A stretch of DNA of 64,000 bases. Origin: an uncultured Candidatus Melainabacteria bacterium. GTDB taxonomy: Bacteria; Cyanobacteriota; Vampirovibrionia; Gastranaerophilales; Gastranaerophilaceae. Under the pieces are notes generated by a model. That model searched no databases and had not been told where the DNA came from. It was given only the letters and a program-made list of their open reading frames with translations. The translations under genes and the position numbers were made by a program. The stretch is from NCBI GenBank assembly GCA_934754655.1, contig CAKVIC010000007.1, positions 1-64,000 of the forward strand. Reading direction: 5' to 3'. This document shows, one piece after another, positions 54,401 to 62,944 of the stretch (position 1 is its first letter; each line of letters opens with the position of its first letter).

Positions 54401-55763
54401 AACAAATTTAAATTTACTAAAATCAAAAGGAAATTTAAAAATTTTAAAAAATGACATTGAATTAAAAGATTTTTATATAAAAACATCTCACCCAACTGAT
54501 GCAAGAATTTTCAATATTATTTTTGGAAAACCAAATATTAAAGATGGTCAATTTATATCAGATTTAAAATTAAATGGAAAATTATCAAATATGAAACTTC
54601 TTGGTGAATTTCATATTTTTGAAACGAATATTCCATTTTTTGATACCACAATGAAAAATATTGAATTGATTTTTGGCGAAAAAAATATCGCAATAAAATC
54701 AAAAGGTGAAGTTATGGGTAATGCCGTATCTCTAAATGCAATAATGAAAAATAAGCTAGTTCCACCTTATATTATAGAATCTGCTGTTATAAACACTAAA
54801 GACTTTGATTTAAATAGAATTGTTAACAAAATTAAAATCGCACAAATTGATAATATTTCTAATATTGAATCAACAGATTTATTTGATATAAGAAATTTAA
54901 TATTTAATAACGTAAAACTTAATGCAGATAAAATTGAATTAAGAAATTTACAGGCAAACAATGTAAAAGCATCTGCTAGCCTTAATTCAAAAGGAATTTT
55001 AGAAGTTGATAAATTTAGATTTGATATTGCAGATGGTTCGTTGAATGGCAAGTATAAATTTAATTTTAATAACAACAAAATGAATTTTGCTCTTAATGCA
55101 AAAGATATAAACGCGAATGATATTGCAAACGCATTGTTTGATTTAAATAACCAAATTTATGGTGATTTAACCGGTAGTATTGATATTGCTTGTAGCGGTG
55201 TAGATTTCAGACATTGCATGCAAACTCTTAGTGGAAGCACAATGTTTAATGTCAAAAATGGAAGAATGCCCAAATTAGGTTCATTGGAATACTTACTAAA
55301 AGCCGGAAATCTACTAAAAGGTGGCATAACAAGTATATCAATAAACAGCGTAATTGATATTATTACCCCATTAAAAACAGGGGAATTTTCAGATATTTAT
55401 GGAGTTATTAATATAAAAAAAGGAATTGCTGACGATATTGAAATAGCAACAAAAGGCAAAGATTTAAGCTTATTTATAGGTGGAACTTATGATTTTGCGA
55501 CTTCTGATGCAGAAATGGAAGTTTTAGGTATGCTCTCTAGAAAAATTTCGACCTTATTTGGTCCAGTTGGAAATCTTTCTATAAATACCTTATTTAATGT
55601 TATTCCAGGGATTGATTTAGCAAAATCAAATACAATATTAGAGCATATAAATAAAATACCGGGGATTGAATTTTCAAACAAAGATTTTCGAAAATTTGTA
55701 GCTGAAATCAAAGGTAATATCAATGGTGATAATTATGTAAAAAGTTTTCGTTGGCTAAATTAA
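51417..55763 (+). CDS. Very large AsmA-like (TamB/YhdP group) envelope protein
   Basis: 1448 residues. The N-terminal helix (about 8-32) anchors the protein, followed by a long run of beta strands typical of AsmA/TamB/YhdP proteins, which form hydrophobic grooves bridging inner and outer membranes for lipid transport. The AsmA-like C-terminal domain is seen at about 1225-1440 (GDLTGSIDIACSGVDF, LSGSTMFNVKNGRMP, INIKKGIADDIEIATKGKDL). It supports a two-membrane cell envelope. The start lies 29 bp after mscS, but the ribosome site is weak. Confidence 0.82.
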   Translation: MLGLKKKYILFFVIFYTIWLFLLPLFVTKAIVVFANNFSQNSNYEIKLEAPKVQLSVLPIIKFNAKSITFSSKIQNLDINLQNFETTVRLLPLLSGCVNINSIKTDNLKVVANIKDDIWLDKDFFKNLKNTKIFFNSILINKFDLMLYQQNVNKPILYNGENFIFKKSNRYIKLNLISKLDIENNISKINFNLFLPKNNKIKDTIFDIDVTNVNIMPLRNYLKFYLPKDLTSIQGLINISATKDELTMNVFNGAVFMKDVAKTIILPTKTEIKSKFKIKKQSITFDSVDIKSKNINIILKGKISEYFGNSMPSLNLNVQINKSELEDIIKALPALKFEEIDLYKLKKYKFYGNVIGNININGRLPEPDITGDVYIKDGILTKPIPNTTSGAVIKLQFLGREVSFDVNVPAGFRERVWVNGNVELYNVKYSNLSIKSTENVDLHTAEVVVNPLHEILNFVIGPVPIMDIHGKGNIDMTVKGNRKNPHVWGELNFKNASVKFLDMPDLELINTDAKLIFNDTEAVFTSKNGTVNSHPFSVNGTCNLNGKFDFDVKSNNQPTEKLYKALKTTTLIPDIKNMLPDLNSIKGTMDLNLKVYGSVKYIEDLVFNKNAFAGGIIDIKNNFINYQNLELKNTNGKIKLEGKNIEVDIKSLINNSLMSIFAKINGDKANAIINIPKFNPNFIIKNLEKNQQYLPYISLNAKYNGNFNKIEYENLNCDIKILESNEKSPIKFLSGNISILNNQINIKNLQGYVLNKNNSFFTNLKIQKAFSEKPIVDGSFNIKSPDISAFNPILMSNIIPNKIKNIVKNYELNYGKLDVRAKIDKNKMFLDTNTEDIKFTYIPLELPVNILNGNVRIRNNDLILTKINVLADKMPILIDGTINDIFNKRFFNIYINSKPQQEFIDKFINKNQVYPVKIKGDIVYWVRLKGTAKDYDLRANINLNKDSSIYHYGAIIGDIENSIELNLDATILNNNNIRLKDFSYNKIINSQSGKKTNLNLLKSKGNLKILKNDIELKDFYIKTSHPTDARIFNIIFGKPNIKDGQFISDLKLNGKLSNMKLLGEFHIFETNIPFFDTTMKNIELIFGEKNIAIKSKGEVMGNAVSLNAIMKNKLVPPYIIESAVINTKDFDLNRIVNKIKIAQIDNISNIESTDLFDIRNLIFNNVKLNADKIELRNLQANNVKASASLNSKGILEVDKFRFDIADGSLNGKYKFNFNNNKMNFALNAKDINANDIANALFDLNNQIYGDLTGSIDIACSGVDFRHCMQTLSGSTMFNVKNGRMPKLGSLEYLLKAGNLLKGGITSISINSVIDIITPLKTGEFSDIYGVINIKKGIADDIEIATKGKDLSLFIGGTYDFATSDAEMEVLGMLSRKISTLFGPVGNLSINTLFNVIPGIDLAKSNTILEHINKIPGIEFSNKDFRKFVAEIKGNINGDNYVKSFRWLN

Positions 55764-55830
55764 TTTAAATTGAATATTAATTATTTATATGCTATATTGT
55801 TATCAAGAGGAGCAACCCAACTTTTAACAA

Positions 55831-55858
55831 TTGACTTTGTTTAAAATATCACTAATAA
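55831..55858 (+). promoter_or_regulatory. Putative sigma-70 promoter
   Basis: TTGACT (55831-55836), 16-base spacer, TAATAA (55853-55858), 28 bp before the ATG at 55887. The AT-rich context makes a chance match possible. Confidence 0.4.
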
Positions 55859-55886
55859 TATTAAATCGGTAAAAAGGGAGATTCAA

Positions 55887-56135
55887 ATGAATTTATTAAA
55901 TAGAATGAAAGAATTTGAAGGTCAGTATGTATTTTTGCGCTGGGCAACCGGTGCTGAATACGGTAAAGTAATCTTAGTTGGCGATGATTTTATTGAATTT
56001 AATATAATAGATGTTGACACGATGGAATATAGAGAAACTGTTATTGTGAACTCATCATTAATATTAGAAGCAATATATGGTGGTTCAGATGTTTCTCGTA
56101 TTTTAGCTGAAATATCCTCTATGATTGATTCATAG
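55887..56135 (+). CDS. Small conserved-looking protein with SH3/Lsm-like barrel pattern
   Basis: 82 residues, ribosome site AAAAAGGGAG. After a short helix (MNLLNRMKEFEG) come about five strands in the order QYVFLRW, YGKVILVGDDFIEFNII, MEYRETVIVNSSLIL, a layout seen in small beta barrels of the Sm/Hfq or SH3 type, and a C-terminal helix (VSRILAEISSMIDS). No family is recognised and the Hfq Sm2 motif is absent. It stands alone with a possible promoter upstream, ahead of the ribosomal gene leader. Confidence 0.6.
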   Translation: MNLLNRMKEFEGQYVFLRWATGAEYGKVILVGDDFIEFNIIDVDTMEYRETVIVNSSLILEAIYGGSDVSRILAEISSMIDS

Positions 56136-56180
56136 CAGTGTCCTTGGGATGTAATTTATTTAACAATTCTTAAAAAAGAG

Positions 56181-56208
56181 TTGACAATATAGCTTTATTT
56201 AGTATTAT
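56181..56208 (+). promoter_or_regulatory. Sigma-70 promoter of rplJL
   Basis: Perfect TTGACA (56181-56186), 16-base spacer, TATTAT (56203-56208). It gives a leader of about 180 bases before rplJ. Confidence 0.7.
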
Positions 56209-56214
56209 AGTCTT

Positions 56215-56391
56215 GTAATCGCAGACAGTTAGTACTCAATAGAGTTTAATTCGCTAGAGCTAACCGAGATTTAACTAGCTATAGAATAGTCAGAAATTTG
56301 TAGTAATAGTAGATTTTGCGATTATAAAGATTGCGAAATCTTTTTTAGTATACAAACAGGTCGAAAAAACACATATATAAAGGAGCAAAAA
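56215..56391 (+). promoter_or_regulatory. L10 leader with attenuator-like terminator (hairpin 56311-56346)
   Basis: The leader between the promoter and rplJ contains several paired segments (TAGTACTC...GAGTTTAA, CTAGAGCTAA...TTAACTAG) and then a hairpin of AGATTTTGCGAT with ATTGCGAAATCT (two wobble pairs) followed by TTTTTT (to 56346). This is an intrinsic terminator before the gene, fitting the known L10(L12)4-binding autoregulatory leaders of rplJL operons. The ribosome site AAAGGAG is at 56380. Confidence 0.65.
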
Positions 56392-56913
56392 ATGTCAACA
56401 AAAGCTTTTAAAAACGACAAAGTTTCTCTTATTAAAGAGAAAATTGATAAGGCTCAAGTTGCAATTGTTACTGATTACAAAGGCTTAACCGTTGAAGAAA
56501 TCACAAAATTAAGAAGATCACTTCAAAAAGACGGTGGCGATTATATGGTTACAAAAAATACATTGGCTAAAATTGCTATCAAAGGAACACCTTATGAAGT
56601 ATTAGCTGATTCAATGAAAGGACCTATCGCTATTGCATTCGGTTTTGAAGATCAAGTAGCACCTGCAAAAGCTTTATCTAACTTCATAAAAGAAGTTAAA
56701 AAAGGTGAAATTTTAGCTGCAGCTATGGACGGAAATCTACTTTCTGCATCAGAAGCTAAGGCTCTTGCAAATCTGCCTTCAAAAGCAGAACTTTACGCAA
56801 AAATGCTTGGATGTATCAATTCACCTGCATCTGGCATTACAAACTCTGTCAACGCAGTTATGTCATCTCTTGTTAGAGCAATTGCGGCTGTTAGAGATCA
56901 AAAAACAGCATAA
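56392..56913 (+). CDS. rplJ: 50S ribosomal protein L10
   Basis: 173 residues, standard length. IVTDYKGLTVEEITKLRRSL and YMVTKNTLAKIAIKG in the N-terminal RNA-binding domain, GPIAIAFGFED in the centre, and a C-terminal helix (about 140-173) that binds L7/L12 dimers. It forms the base of the ribosomal stalk and represses its own operon by binding the leader. rplL follows 76 bp later. Confidence 0.97.
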   Translation: MSTKAFKNDKVSLIKEKIDKAQVAIVTDYKGLTVEEITKLRRSLQKDGGDYMVTKNTLAKIAIKGTPYEVLADSMKGPIAIAFGFEDQVAPAKALSNFIKEVKKGEILAAAMDGNLLSASEAKALANLPSKAELYAKMLGCINSPASGITNSVNAVMSSLVRAIAAVRDQKTA

Positions 56914-56989
56914 GATTTATGCAATATGTGCTTAGGCACAAACAAAAAAAGTAATACAAACTACAACAAAGAATAAAAAGGAGAAAATC

Positions 56990-57364
56990 ATGAGTGTAGA
57001 ATCTATTTTAGAATCAATTGAAAAATTAACTTTATTGGAAGCTGCTGAATTAGTAAAAGCTATGGAAGAAAAATTCGGCGTATCTGCTGCTGCTCCTGTA
57101 GCTGTTGCTGCTGCTCCTGCTGCAGCTGCTGCTCCTGCTGAAGACGAAGCTTCTGAAGTTAACGTTATTTTAGCATCAGTTCCAGCTGATAAGAAAATTG
57201 CAGTTCTTAAAGAAGTAAGAGCTATCACTGGTTTAGGCTTGAAAGAAGCTAAAGATTTAGTTGATGGTGCTCCAAAAGCAATTAAAGAAGGTGCTAAAAA
57301 AGAAGATGCTGAAGCTATCAAAAAACAACTTGAAGCTGCTGGCGCAACTGTTGAAATTAAGTAA
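56990..57364 (+). CDS. rplL: 50S ribosomal protein L7/L12
   Basis: 124 residues. N-terminal dimerisation helices (ESIEKLTLLEAAELVKAMEEK), the Ala/Pro-rich hinge (about 38-55) and the globular factor-binding C-terminus (ILASVPADKKIAVLKEVR, GLGLKEAKDLVDGAPK). It recruits translational GTPases. rpoB, which often follows rplL, is not here: a terminator 17 bp later ends the operon. Confidence 0.98.
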   Translation: MSVESILESIEKLTLLEAAELVKAMEEKFGVSAAAPVAVAAAPAAAAAPAEDEASEVNVILASVPADKKIAVLKEVRAITGLGLKEAKDLVDGAPKAIKEGAKKEDAEAIKKQLEAAGATVEIK

Positions 57365-57381
57365 TTTAATTTATACTAACA

Positions 57382-57430
57382 AAATTTTAAACCTCTGGTG
57401 GTATATTCTGCTAGAGGTTTAAAATTTTTC
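57382..57430 (+). terminator. Terminator of rplJL
   Basis: AAATTTTAAACCTCT (57382-57396) pairs exactly with AGAGGTTTAAAATTT (57413-57427), loop of 16 bases, followed by TTC. It closes the ribosomal operon. Confidence 0.85.
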
Positions 57431-57443
57431 TAAATTTATGCAT

Positions 57444-57484
57444 AAAAAAGCCACTCTGCAAATTTATTATCAGAATGGCTTTTT
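57444..57484 (-). terminator. Terminator of malQ (reverse strand)
   Basis: AAAAAAGCCACTCTG and CAGAATGGCTTTT pair with one wobble. On the reverse strand, the stem is followed by TTTTTT, as expected 11 bp after the malQ stop. Confidence 0.85.
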
Positions 57485-57494
57485 AATATTTTAA

Positions 57495-59348
57495 CTACGC
57501 ACTAAGCTTTTCTATTAAAATTGCATGTTTTGTTGCAAATTCTTTTCCTCTTGCAATAATTGCAGCTTTTAATATAGCTTCAATATCAATTTTTGAATGT
57601 TCTTCAAAATTATTTGGTAATCTTAAAGACCAATTTTTATCCCCAGAAGTTCCCGGAGTGTTATATGTTTCATTAATTTGATAATAATCAGTAAAAAAGA
57701 TTTGAACATTTTTAGCTTTTGAAGCAAATAATTCAGTAAGTTTTACAAAAGTCAAATAATCTTTATCTTGAGTCAGTCTTACAATAATATCGTCTTTATT
57801 TTCGCATTCTGCAAATAAATCCTCAACAAGATTTTTTGCATGTAAATATCCTGTATGAGTATTTATCATACTTTCAGACCATTGTTCAATTGGATTATTA
57901 TCATGAGTTCCAACCATTGTCCAAACATTTTCTGTAATATTTTTACAACGATATGGGTGTTCTGGAATTTCAGGAAGCACAAATTGCGTCAAGCGCATAC
58001 CTTGCAATCCGTATTTTTCCATAACAGCAGCCACAGGATTTGTTAGAGTTCCCAAATCCTCACAAACTATTGAATCTTTGTTTAAACCACAATCTTTTGC
58101 AGCACCTATAACAATTTTTTCAATAAATCTGCCATATAATTTAATTTGTTCTTCACTTAAAGTTTTAACACGTTTTTCTTTATCAGATTCAAGACTCATA
58201 TCTAAATCATTTATAGTTGCGATTGCATATTTAGAAAGTTCAGGATGCTCAGGTGATGAATACAATCTACCTGCACCTTCTGAAGGCATAGGCTTTTTAC
58301 CAACCTTATAAACCCAAGGGTCAATTAATCCTACAATGTGGTCGATTCTTACACCACCAGGATTTTCCTTAAACATTTTTTTGTATAAATTTTTCATCAA
58401 AACGCCACCTTCGCCCAAAGAGCCGTCTTTTTTGAATAATTTTTCAGGATTCATAACAGGAAATCCCCAAGCTTGACCATTTTTAGAAAAATAATCCGGT
58501 GGGCAACCTAAAAACCACCCTTCTAAAAATAATGCTTGATAAGCCCAAGCATCTCTATCAGAGAATGCAACTTGCCTATCCGCAATCATTTTAATATTAT
58601 GTTTTAATGCAATTTTTTTAGTTTCTTCATTTTGTTTTTCAAGAACAAATTGACAGAATTTATAAAAATCTATTTCATCTGAATATTTAGATTTAATTTC
58701 ATCAATTCGTTTTTGATAAATTTTTCTTTCATCATCAGTTTTAGGATTCGTAAGATTTTTATCAATTTCGTTTTTCCAAACATACCAAGAATCATTGCCA
58801 TTTTCAATCGCAAGAGCTTCGTATAAAGAATCATTATCAAGCCAATTTGAATTATCTTTTTTAAATTTTTCAAACTCTTTTTTAAACAATTTAGTTTGTT
58901 TAAAATTTGCCCAAGCTTCTTTTAACGCAACATTTTGAACATTACTAATATAAGTGTACGCAGTACGTCCTTGATTTTGATTAGGATTTTCTCTTACTAT
59001 TCGCTTAAAAGTTTCTAAAGACAAAATTTCACCCCAATTTTTTTCTGTAAGTTGTTTTAAATCAATAAACAAAGTATTTCCAGAAAAAATAGTTCCACAA
59101 TAAGGTGATGAATCTGAAATTTTTGTTTTTCCAGCTGGTCCAAGCTGTATTGCGTTAAATACTTTAGAGGCTGATTCAATTAATTTATGTCCTGCTGTCG
59201 AATTATAACTCCCAAAACCCGTATCTTCGCCATTTTCAGCAGGGAAACTACTACCATGTATTATTAACGCTAAGTTTTCTTTGCCAAGTGCTTTTAAAGC
59301 ATCCTTAATGACTTTTGTGTCATTTTTTTTGCACATTAAACAAACCAT
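57495..59348 (-). CDS. malQ: 4-alpha-glucanotransferase (amylomaltase)
   Basis: 617 residues from the ATG at 59348 (AAGGAG upstream); two earlier in-frame ATGs have no ribosome site. GH77 motifs: ADRQVAFSDRDAWAYQALF, the nucleophile in GGVRIDHIVGL, acid/base in IVCEDLGTL and transition-state Asp in GTHDNNP. SPYCGTIFSGN near residue 80 is the usual malQ substrate loop. It rearranges alpha-1,4-glucans during maltodextrin or glycogen use. The last 20 residues (EEHSKIDIEAILKAAI) are an added helix. It is monocistronic. Confidence 0.93.
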   Translation of the reverse strand: MVCLMCKKNDTKVIKDALKALGKENLALIIHGSSFPAENGEDTGFGSYNSTAGHKLIESASKVFNAIQLGPAGKTKISDSSPYCGTIFSGNTLFIDLKQLTEKNWGEILSLETFKRIVRENPNQNQGRTAYTYISNVQNVALKEAWANFKQTKLFKKEFEKFKKDNSNWLDNDSLYEALAIENGNDSWYVWKNEIDKNLTNPKTDDERKIYQKRIDEIKSKYSDEIDFYKFCQFVLEKQNEETKKIALKHNIKMIADRQVAFSDRDAWAYQALFLEGWFLGCPPDYFSKNGQAWGFPVMNPEKLFKKDGSLGEGGVLMKNLYKKMFKENPGGVRIDHIVGLIDPWVYKVGKKPMPSEGAGRLYSSPEHPELSKYAIATINDLDMSLESDKEKRVKTLSEEQIKLYGRFIEKIVIGAAKDCGLNKDSIVCEDLGTLTNPVAAVMEKYGLQGMRLTQFVLPEIPEHPYRCKNITENVWTMVGTHDNNPIEQWSESMINTHTGYLHAKNLVEDLFAECENKDDIIVRLTQDKDYLTFVKLTELFASKAKNVQIFFTDYYQINETYNTPGTSGDKNWSLRLPNNFEEHSKIDIEAILKAAIIARGKEFATKHAILIEKLSA

Positions 59349-59441
59349 ATTATTACTCCTTCTTCTTATTTTCATTATTGAGTGTAACATCCTAAAAAAC
59401 TTATTTCAACAGTATTGTAATCTTTTTTAATAAAGAATAAA

Positions 59442-59474
59442 AACGCGGTCGTGGCAATATGCCACGACCGCGTT
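59442..59474 (-). terminator. GC-rich 15-bp hairpin after acetyl-CoA synthetase gene
   Basis: AACGCGGTCGTGGCA and its exact complement around a 3-base centre. It lies 24 bp beyond the stop of the reverse-strand ADP-forming ligase gene. It is unusually GC-rich for this genome; the following reverse-strand sequence is T-rich (TTATTCTTTATT). Confidence 0.7.
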
Positions 59475-59497
59475 ACTTATTAATTTTACATTATATC

Positions 59498-61663
59498 TTA
59501 AAAACTGCAAGCACAAACGCCATCTTTGCAAGAATAACCTAATGCTTCTTGAGCTTCTGACATCCTTACTTTAATACGTCCATCTACCGCAATTCCTTCA
59601 CCTGTTTTTTCAGAAATTAACAATGGGTTAATATCTAATTCATCTATGAATTTGAAATCATTAACTAATTGAGACAATCTCAACAAAGTTTCTTCAATTT
59701 GTTCCATTTGAGCAGGTGTAGTGCCTCTTGCGCCTTGTAATAATTTGTATGCTTTCACTGATTTAATCATTTCTTTTGCATCAATATCAGTTAGAGGTGC
59801 AATTCTAAATGTTACATCCTTCATAACTTCGATGAACACACCACCTAAACCAAACATCATCATTGGTCCGTATTGAGGATCTGTTGCAATACCACAAACC
59901 ATTTCTCTATTGCCTTTAACCATTTCTTGAATAATAACACCTTCCAAACCTTCAAGAAGTCCTTTTTCTTTTAATTTTGCAATTAAATCTTGATATTCAC
60001 TTCTTAACTGTTCAGCAGATTGGATATTAACTCTTACACCACCTACGTCAGTTTTGTGAGAAGTTGTTTTTGAAGTCATCTTCATAACAACAGGATAACC
60101 AATAGAATCCGCTATTGTAACAGCTTCGCCTTCAGATTTTGCAAAACCTGATTTACAAACTCTAATTCCGTATGCTTCTAAAACATCAATCGATTCACGA
60201 GTTGTAAGCTGATCCCGACCTTCATTAACTGATTTAGCAATAATTTCTTGAGCACGTTTGTAGTCAACATTATATGTCGGAATTTTGCCTTCTGGGCGTT
60301 CAATCCATTTTCTTTGTTGATCTAATCTCATAAAACCTTCAGCGGCTTCTTCTGCATACATAAAGAATGGCATATTAACATCCATATCAGATAATGCAGT
60401 AAAGAATTCACTCTTAGTCATAAATACACCGATTACAGGTTTATGTGGATATTGAGCTTTTATTTCCATTACAGCTTTAGCAACATCAATATCTTTTAAA
60501 CCTAAGAATGGCAAGTATATAACCATAATCATATCAACATTATCATCAGCTATAACTGTTTCTAATGTTTGCTTATAGTGTTCAATAGGAGCTGATGCAA
60601 TCATATCAATAGGGTTTTTAACAGATGCTGCAGATGGTAAGAAACTTCTCAACTTATCTTTTGTAGCATCAGAAATTTTTGCAATCTCCATACCGTATTC
60701 ACAAACAGCATCAGTTGCCATAATACCAGGGCCACCTGAGTTTGTAATAATTGCAACTCTATTACCTTTTGGTATAGGGCAGTTAGCAAAAACTTTTGCA
60801 GTTGAGAATAAGTTTTTCAAAGAATATTCTCTAATAACACCAGATTGAGCTAGTAACGCATTTGCTGCTTTATCAGCACCAGCTAAAGAACCAGTGTGAG
60901 AAGATGCTGCGCTTGCGCCGGCAGCTGAACGACCGGCTTTTAATGCTAAAATAGGCTTTTTCTTAGAAATTCTTGTTGCTAATTTTCTAAAGTTTGCAGG
61001 ATTAGCAATTGATTCCATGTATAACAAAATTTGTTCAACGTCTTTTTCATTTTCCCAATATTCCATAGCGGTTTCAGCATTGACGTCAGCTTGGTTACCA
61101 ATTGAAATAAATTGTGCAAAACCTAAGTTTAAGTCTTTTAAAATATTTAAAATACCACCACCTAATGCACCTGATTGAGAAACAAAACCAATATGACCAC
61201 GTTCAGGAAGAGATTCTGCAAAACAGCCATCCATGCTTATTTCTGGTAATGTATTTACTACACCCAAGCAGTTTGGACCAACACAACGCATTCCATATTC
61301 TTTAACCTTTGCTAGAAGTTGTTTTTCTACTTCAGCACCTTCTTTACCAGTTTCTTTGAATCCTGCTGTAATAATACACAAGCCTTTAATACCTTTTTCA
61401 TGGCATTGATCAATAGTTGATAATACAAATTTTGCGTTAACAACAATTATCGCCAAATCAATTTCTTCAGGCACTTCTAATACAGAAGTATAAGCTTGAA
61501 GTCCTTCAATAATACCACCTTTAGGGTTTATTGGATATATTTTTCCTGTAAATTTATACTCTTGCAATCTTTTCATGATGTCTGAGCCAATTGTGTGTTC
61601 TTTGGTAGACGCACCAACAACTGCAATAGACTTTGGTTTCATAATTTTGTCTAAGTTGTTCAT
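59498..61663 (-). CDS. Acetate-CoA ligase (ADP-forming), fused alpha-beta
   Basis: 721 residues. Alpha part: CoA-binding domain (IAVVGASTKEHTIGSDIM, VGPNCLGVVNT), ligase domain (GFVSQSGALGGGIL) with phospho-His256 in SSHTGSLAG. Beta part from about 480 is an ATP-grasp domain (VVMKMTSKTTSHKTDVGGV, GVIIQEMVKGNREMVCGI, FIDELDINPLL). It converts acetyl-CoA plus ADP and phosphate to acetate and ATP, a fermentation energy step. The C-terminus CKDGVCACSF carries three cysteines that are not part of the family core. It is monocistronic, with a separate promoter region up to 61776. Confidence 0.92.
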   Translation of the reverse strand: MNNLDKIMKPKSIAVVGASTKEHTIGSDIMKRLQEYKFTGKIYPINPKGGIIEGLQAYTSVLEVPEEIDLAIIVVNAKFVLSTIDQCHEKGIKGLCIITAGFKETGKEGAEVEKQLLAKVKEYGMRCVGPNCLGVVNTLPEISMDGCFAESLPERGHIGFVSQSGALGGGILNILKDLNLGFAQFISIGNQADVNAETAMEYWENEKDVEQILLYMESIANPANFRKLATRISKKKPILALKAGRSAAGASAASSHTGSLAGADKAANALLAQSGVIREYSLKNLFSTAKVFANCPIPKGNRVAIITNSGGPGIMATDAVCEYGMEIAKISDATKDKLRSFLPSAASVKNPIDMIASAPIEHYKQTLETVIADDNVDMIMVIYLPFLGLKDIDVAKAVMEIKAQYPHKPVIGVFMTKSEFFTALSDMDVNMPFFMYAEEAAEGFMRLDQQRKWIERPEGKIPTYNVDYKRAQEIIAKSVNEGRDQLTTRESIDVLEAYGIRVCKSGFAKSEGEAVTIADSIGYPVVMKMTSKTTSHKTDVGGVRVNIQSAEQLRSEYQDLIAKLKEKGLLEGLEGVIIQEMVKGNREMVCGIATDPQYGPMMMFGLGGVFIEVMKDVTFRIAPLTDIDAKEMIKSVKAYKLLQGARGTTPAQMEQIEETLLRLSQLVNDFKFIDELDINPLLISEKTGEGIAVDGRIKVRMSEAQEALGYSCKDGVCACSF

Positions 61664-61744
61664 TGTCTTGTTCCTTTCTTTTTTATAAATGATTAAACCT
61701 CTAGTGTACTAAACTATTATATTACAAATACATTTCATTTAAAA

Positions 61745-61777
61745 CAAAAAATCTCGATAAAATTTTATATCGTGATT
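61745..61777 (-). terminator. Terminator of the LOG-PHP operon
   Basis: On the reverse strand, ATCACGATA...TATCGAGAT forms a hairpin with one mismatch, followed by TTTTTTG. It begins at the stop codon of the LOG-family gene (61777). Confidence 0.78.
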
Positions 61778-62364
61778 TATTTCGCGAATTTAGAAATAAC
61801 TTCCTCATACTTATATGATTTTATGTAATCAATAACTTCTTGAGGTGTTTTTGCTACATAATACAAATTATGTGAATGTTCTGGAGCAAAATGAAGATTT
61901 ATAATTTTATCAAAAAATCTTATTAAATCATCGTAAAAACCATTGGTGTTAAGAATCACGGTTGGTTTATTGCTATAACCTAATTGTTTTTGTACAATCA
62001 TTTCTGAAATTTCTTCTAAAGTGCCAAACCCACCTGAAATTGCAATAACAGCATCTGAAAGCTCATCTAGCTTAGCCTTTCTTTCACGCATTCCCTCGGT
62101 TACATAAAATTCAGTGCAATCTTGAGGATTGGCAAACCCTAAATCTACAAATTTTTGTGGCATAACGCCTAAAACTCGTCCACCACAATTTTGTACATTG
62201 CCGGCACATGCATACATCAGCCCTCTTCTGCTTCCGCCATAAACAATTCCATAACCTTCTTTTGCAATAAGATTTGCAAGTTCAGCGGCGGTTTTATAGT
62301 AAATTTCGTCAACATCAGGTGATGCAGAGGCGTATACTACAACATTTTTAATTTCTTTATTCAA
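61777..62364 (-). CDS. LOG / TIGR00730 family Rossmann protein
   Basis: 195 residues. YGGSRRGLMYACAGN binding loop and SGGFGTLEEISEMIV (variant of the PGGxGTxxE motif, Ser for Pro) place it in the lysine-decarboxylase-like LOG group, whose members hydrolyse nucleoside monophosphates to base and ribose phosphate (cytokinin-activating in plants). GRVLGVMPQKFVDLG is typical. It overlaps the upstream pseudopilin gene by 8 bp, so they are co-translated. Confidence 0.9.
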   Translation of the reverse strand: MNKEIKNVVVYASASPDVDEIYYKTAAELANLIAKEGYGIVYGGSRRGLMYACAGNVQNCGGRVLGVMPQKFVDLGFANPQDCTEFYVTEGMRERKAKLDELSDAVIAISGGFGTLEEISEMIVQKQLGYSNKPTVILNTNGFYDDLIRFFDKIINLHFAPEHSHNLYYVAKTPQEVIDYIKSYKYEEVISKFAK

Positions 62365-62929
62365 TATTTCCCCCTAAAAGATAATAGTTTGAACAGCACA
62401 ATCCTGTCCCCCCACGCGAGCAATCTTTTGCTTGCAAGGCTTTTGTATCAGCCTTACAAAAAGGCTCAAACCTATCTTGATATATATTATAGCCAAAAAT
62501 ATCTTTACCCCATCTATTTGGACCTTTTTTGCCGTTTACGTCATACATAAGCAAACCAAACTTATCACCTTGTGGTTTTTCATACAATTTATAAGCGATT
62601 GTAGTATTATATATAGTTTTTTGATATGTATCAAATTTTAACGGATAATCTGCACCATTCATATATTTTATGCTATAAGGTTCTAGTTGTTCCTTAAATT
62701 CAGAAACAAGCATACTATCAAAAAATTCTTCAAGTTCAGCCTTATTTGACACCTTACTATTTTTCAAATGATAAACTATATTCGAGAAATCAGATTGTGC
62801 AGCAATCCATTTTGATATATTTTTTGCTTGCATTGTATCATCCACAGTAAAGGGAGCAACTAAAAATGCAACTATAATAAAAATTACCAATAATATAGAA
62901 ACTTCAACTATGGTATAACCTTTTTTCAT
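62357..62929 (-). CDS. Type IV pilin-like / pseudopilin protein
   Basis: 190 residues. MKKG-YTIVEVSILLVIFIIVAFL: class III leader with Gly at -1 and Glu at +5, then a hydrophobic helix. The extracellular domain ends in a cysteine-rich segment (CKADTKALQAKDCSRGGTGLCCSNYYLLGG), as seen in Cys-paired pseudopilins. No pilus assembly genes are near, but a second pilin-like gene lies at 2451. It sits between the PHP and LOG genes in a tight reverse-strand run, 15 bp after the PHP stop. Confidence 0.82.
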   Translation of the reverse strand: MKKGYTIVEVSILLVIFIIVAFLVAPFTVDDTMQAKNISKWIAAQSDFSNIVYHLKNSKVSNKAELEEFFDSMLVSEFKEQLEPYSIKYMNGADYPLKFDTYQKTIYNTTIAYKLYEKPQGDKFGLLMYDVNGKKGPNRWGKDIFGYNIYQDRFEPFCKADTKALQAKDCSRGGTGLCCSNYYLLGGNIE

Positions 62930-62944
62930 CTGTTAAACCCTCTT

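Noticed and set aside
56932..57321. Open frame on the reverse strand opposite rplL
   Set aside because: It is the antisense shadow of the Ala-rich L7/L12 hinge and has no ribosome site or homology.
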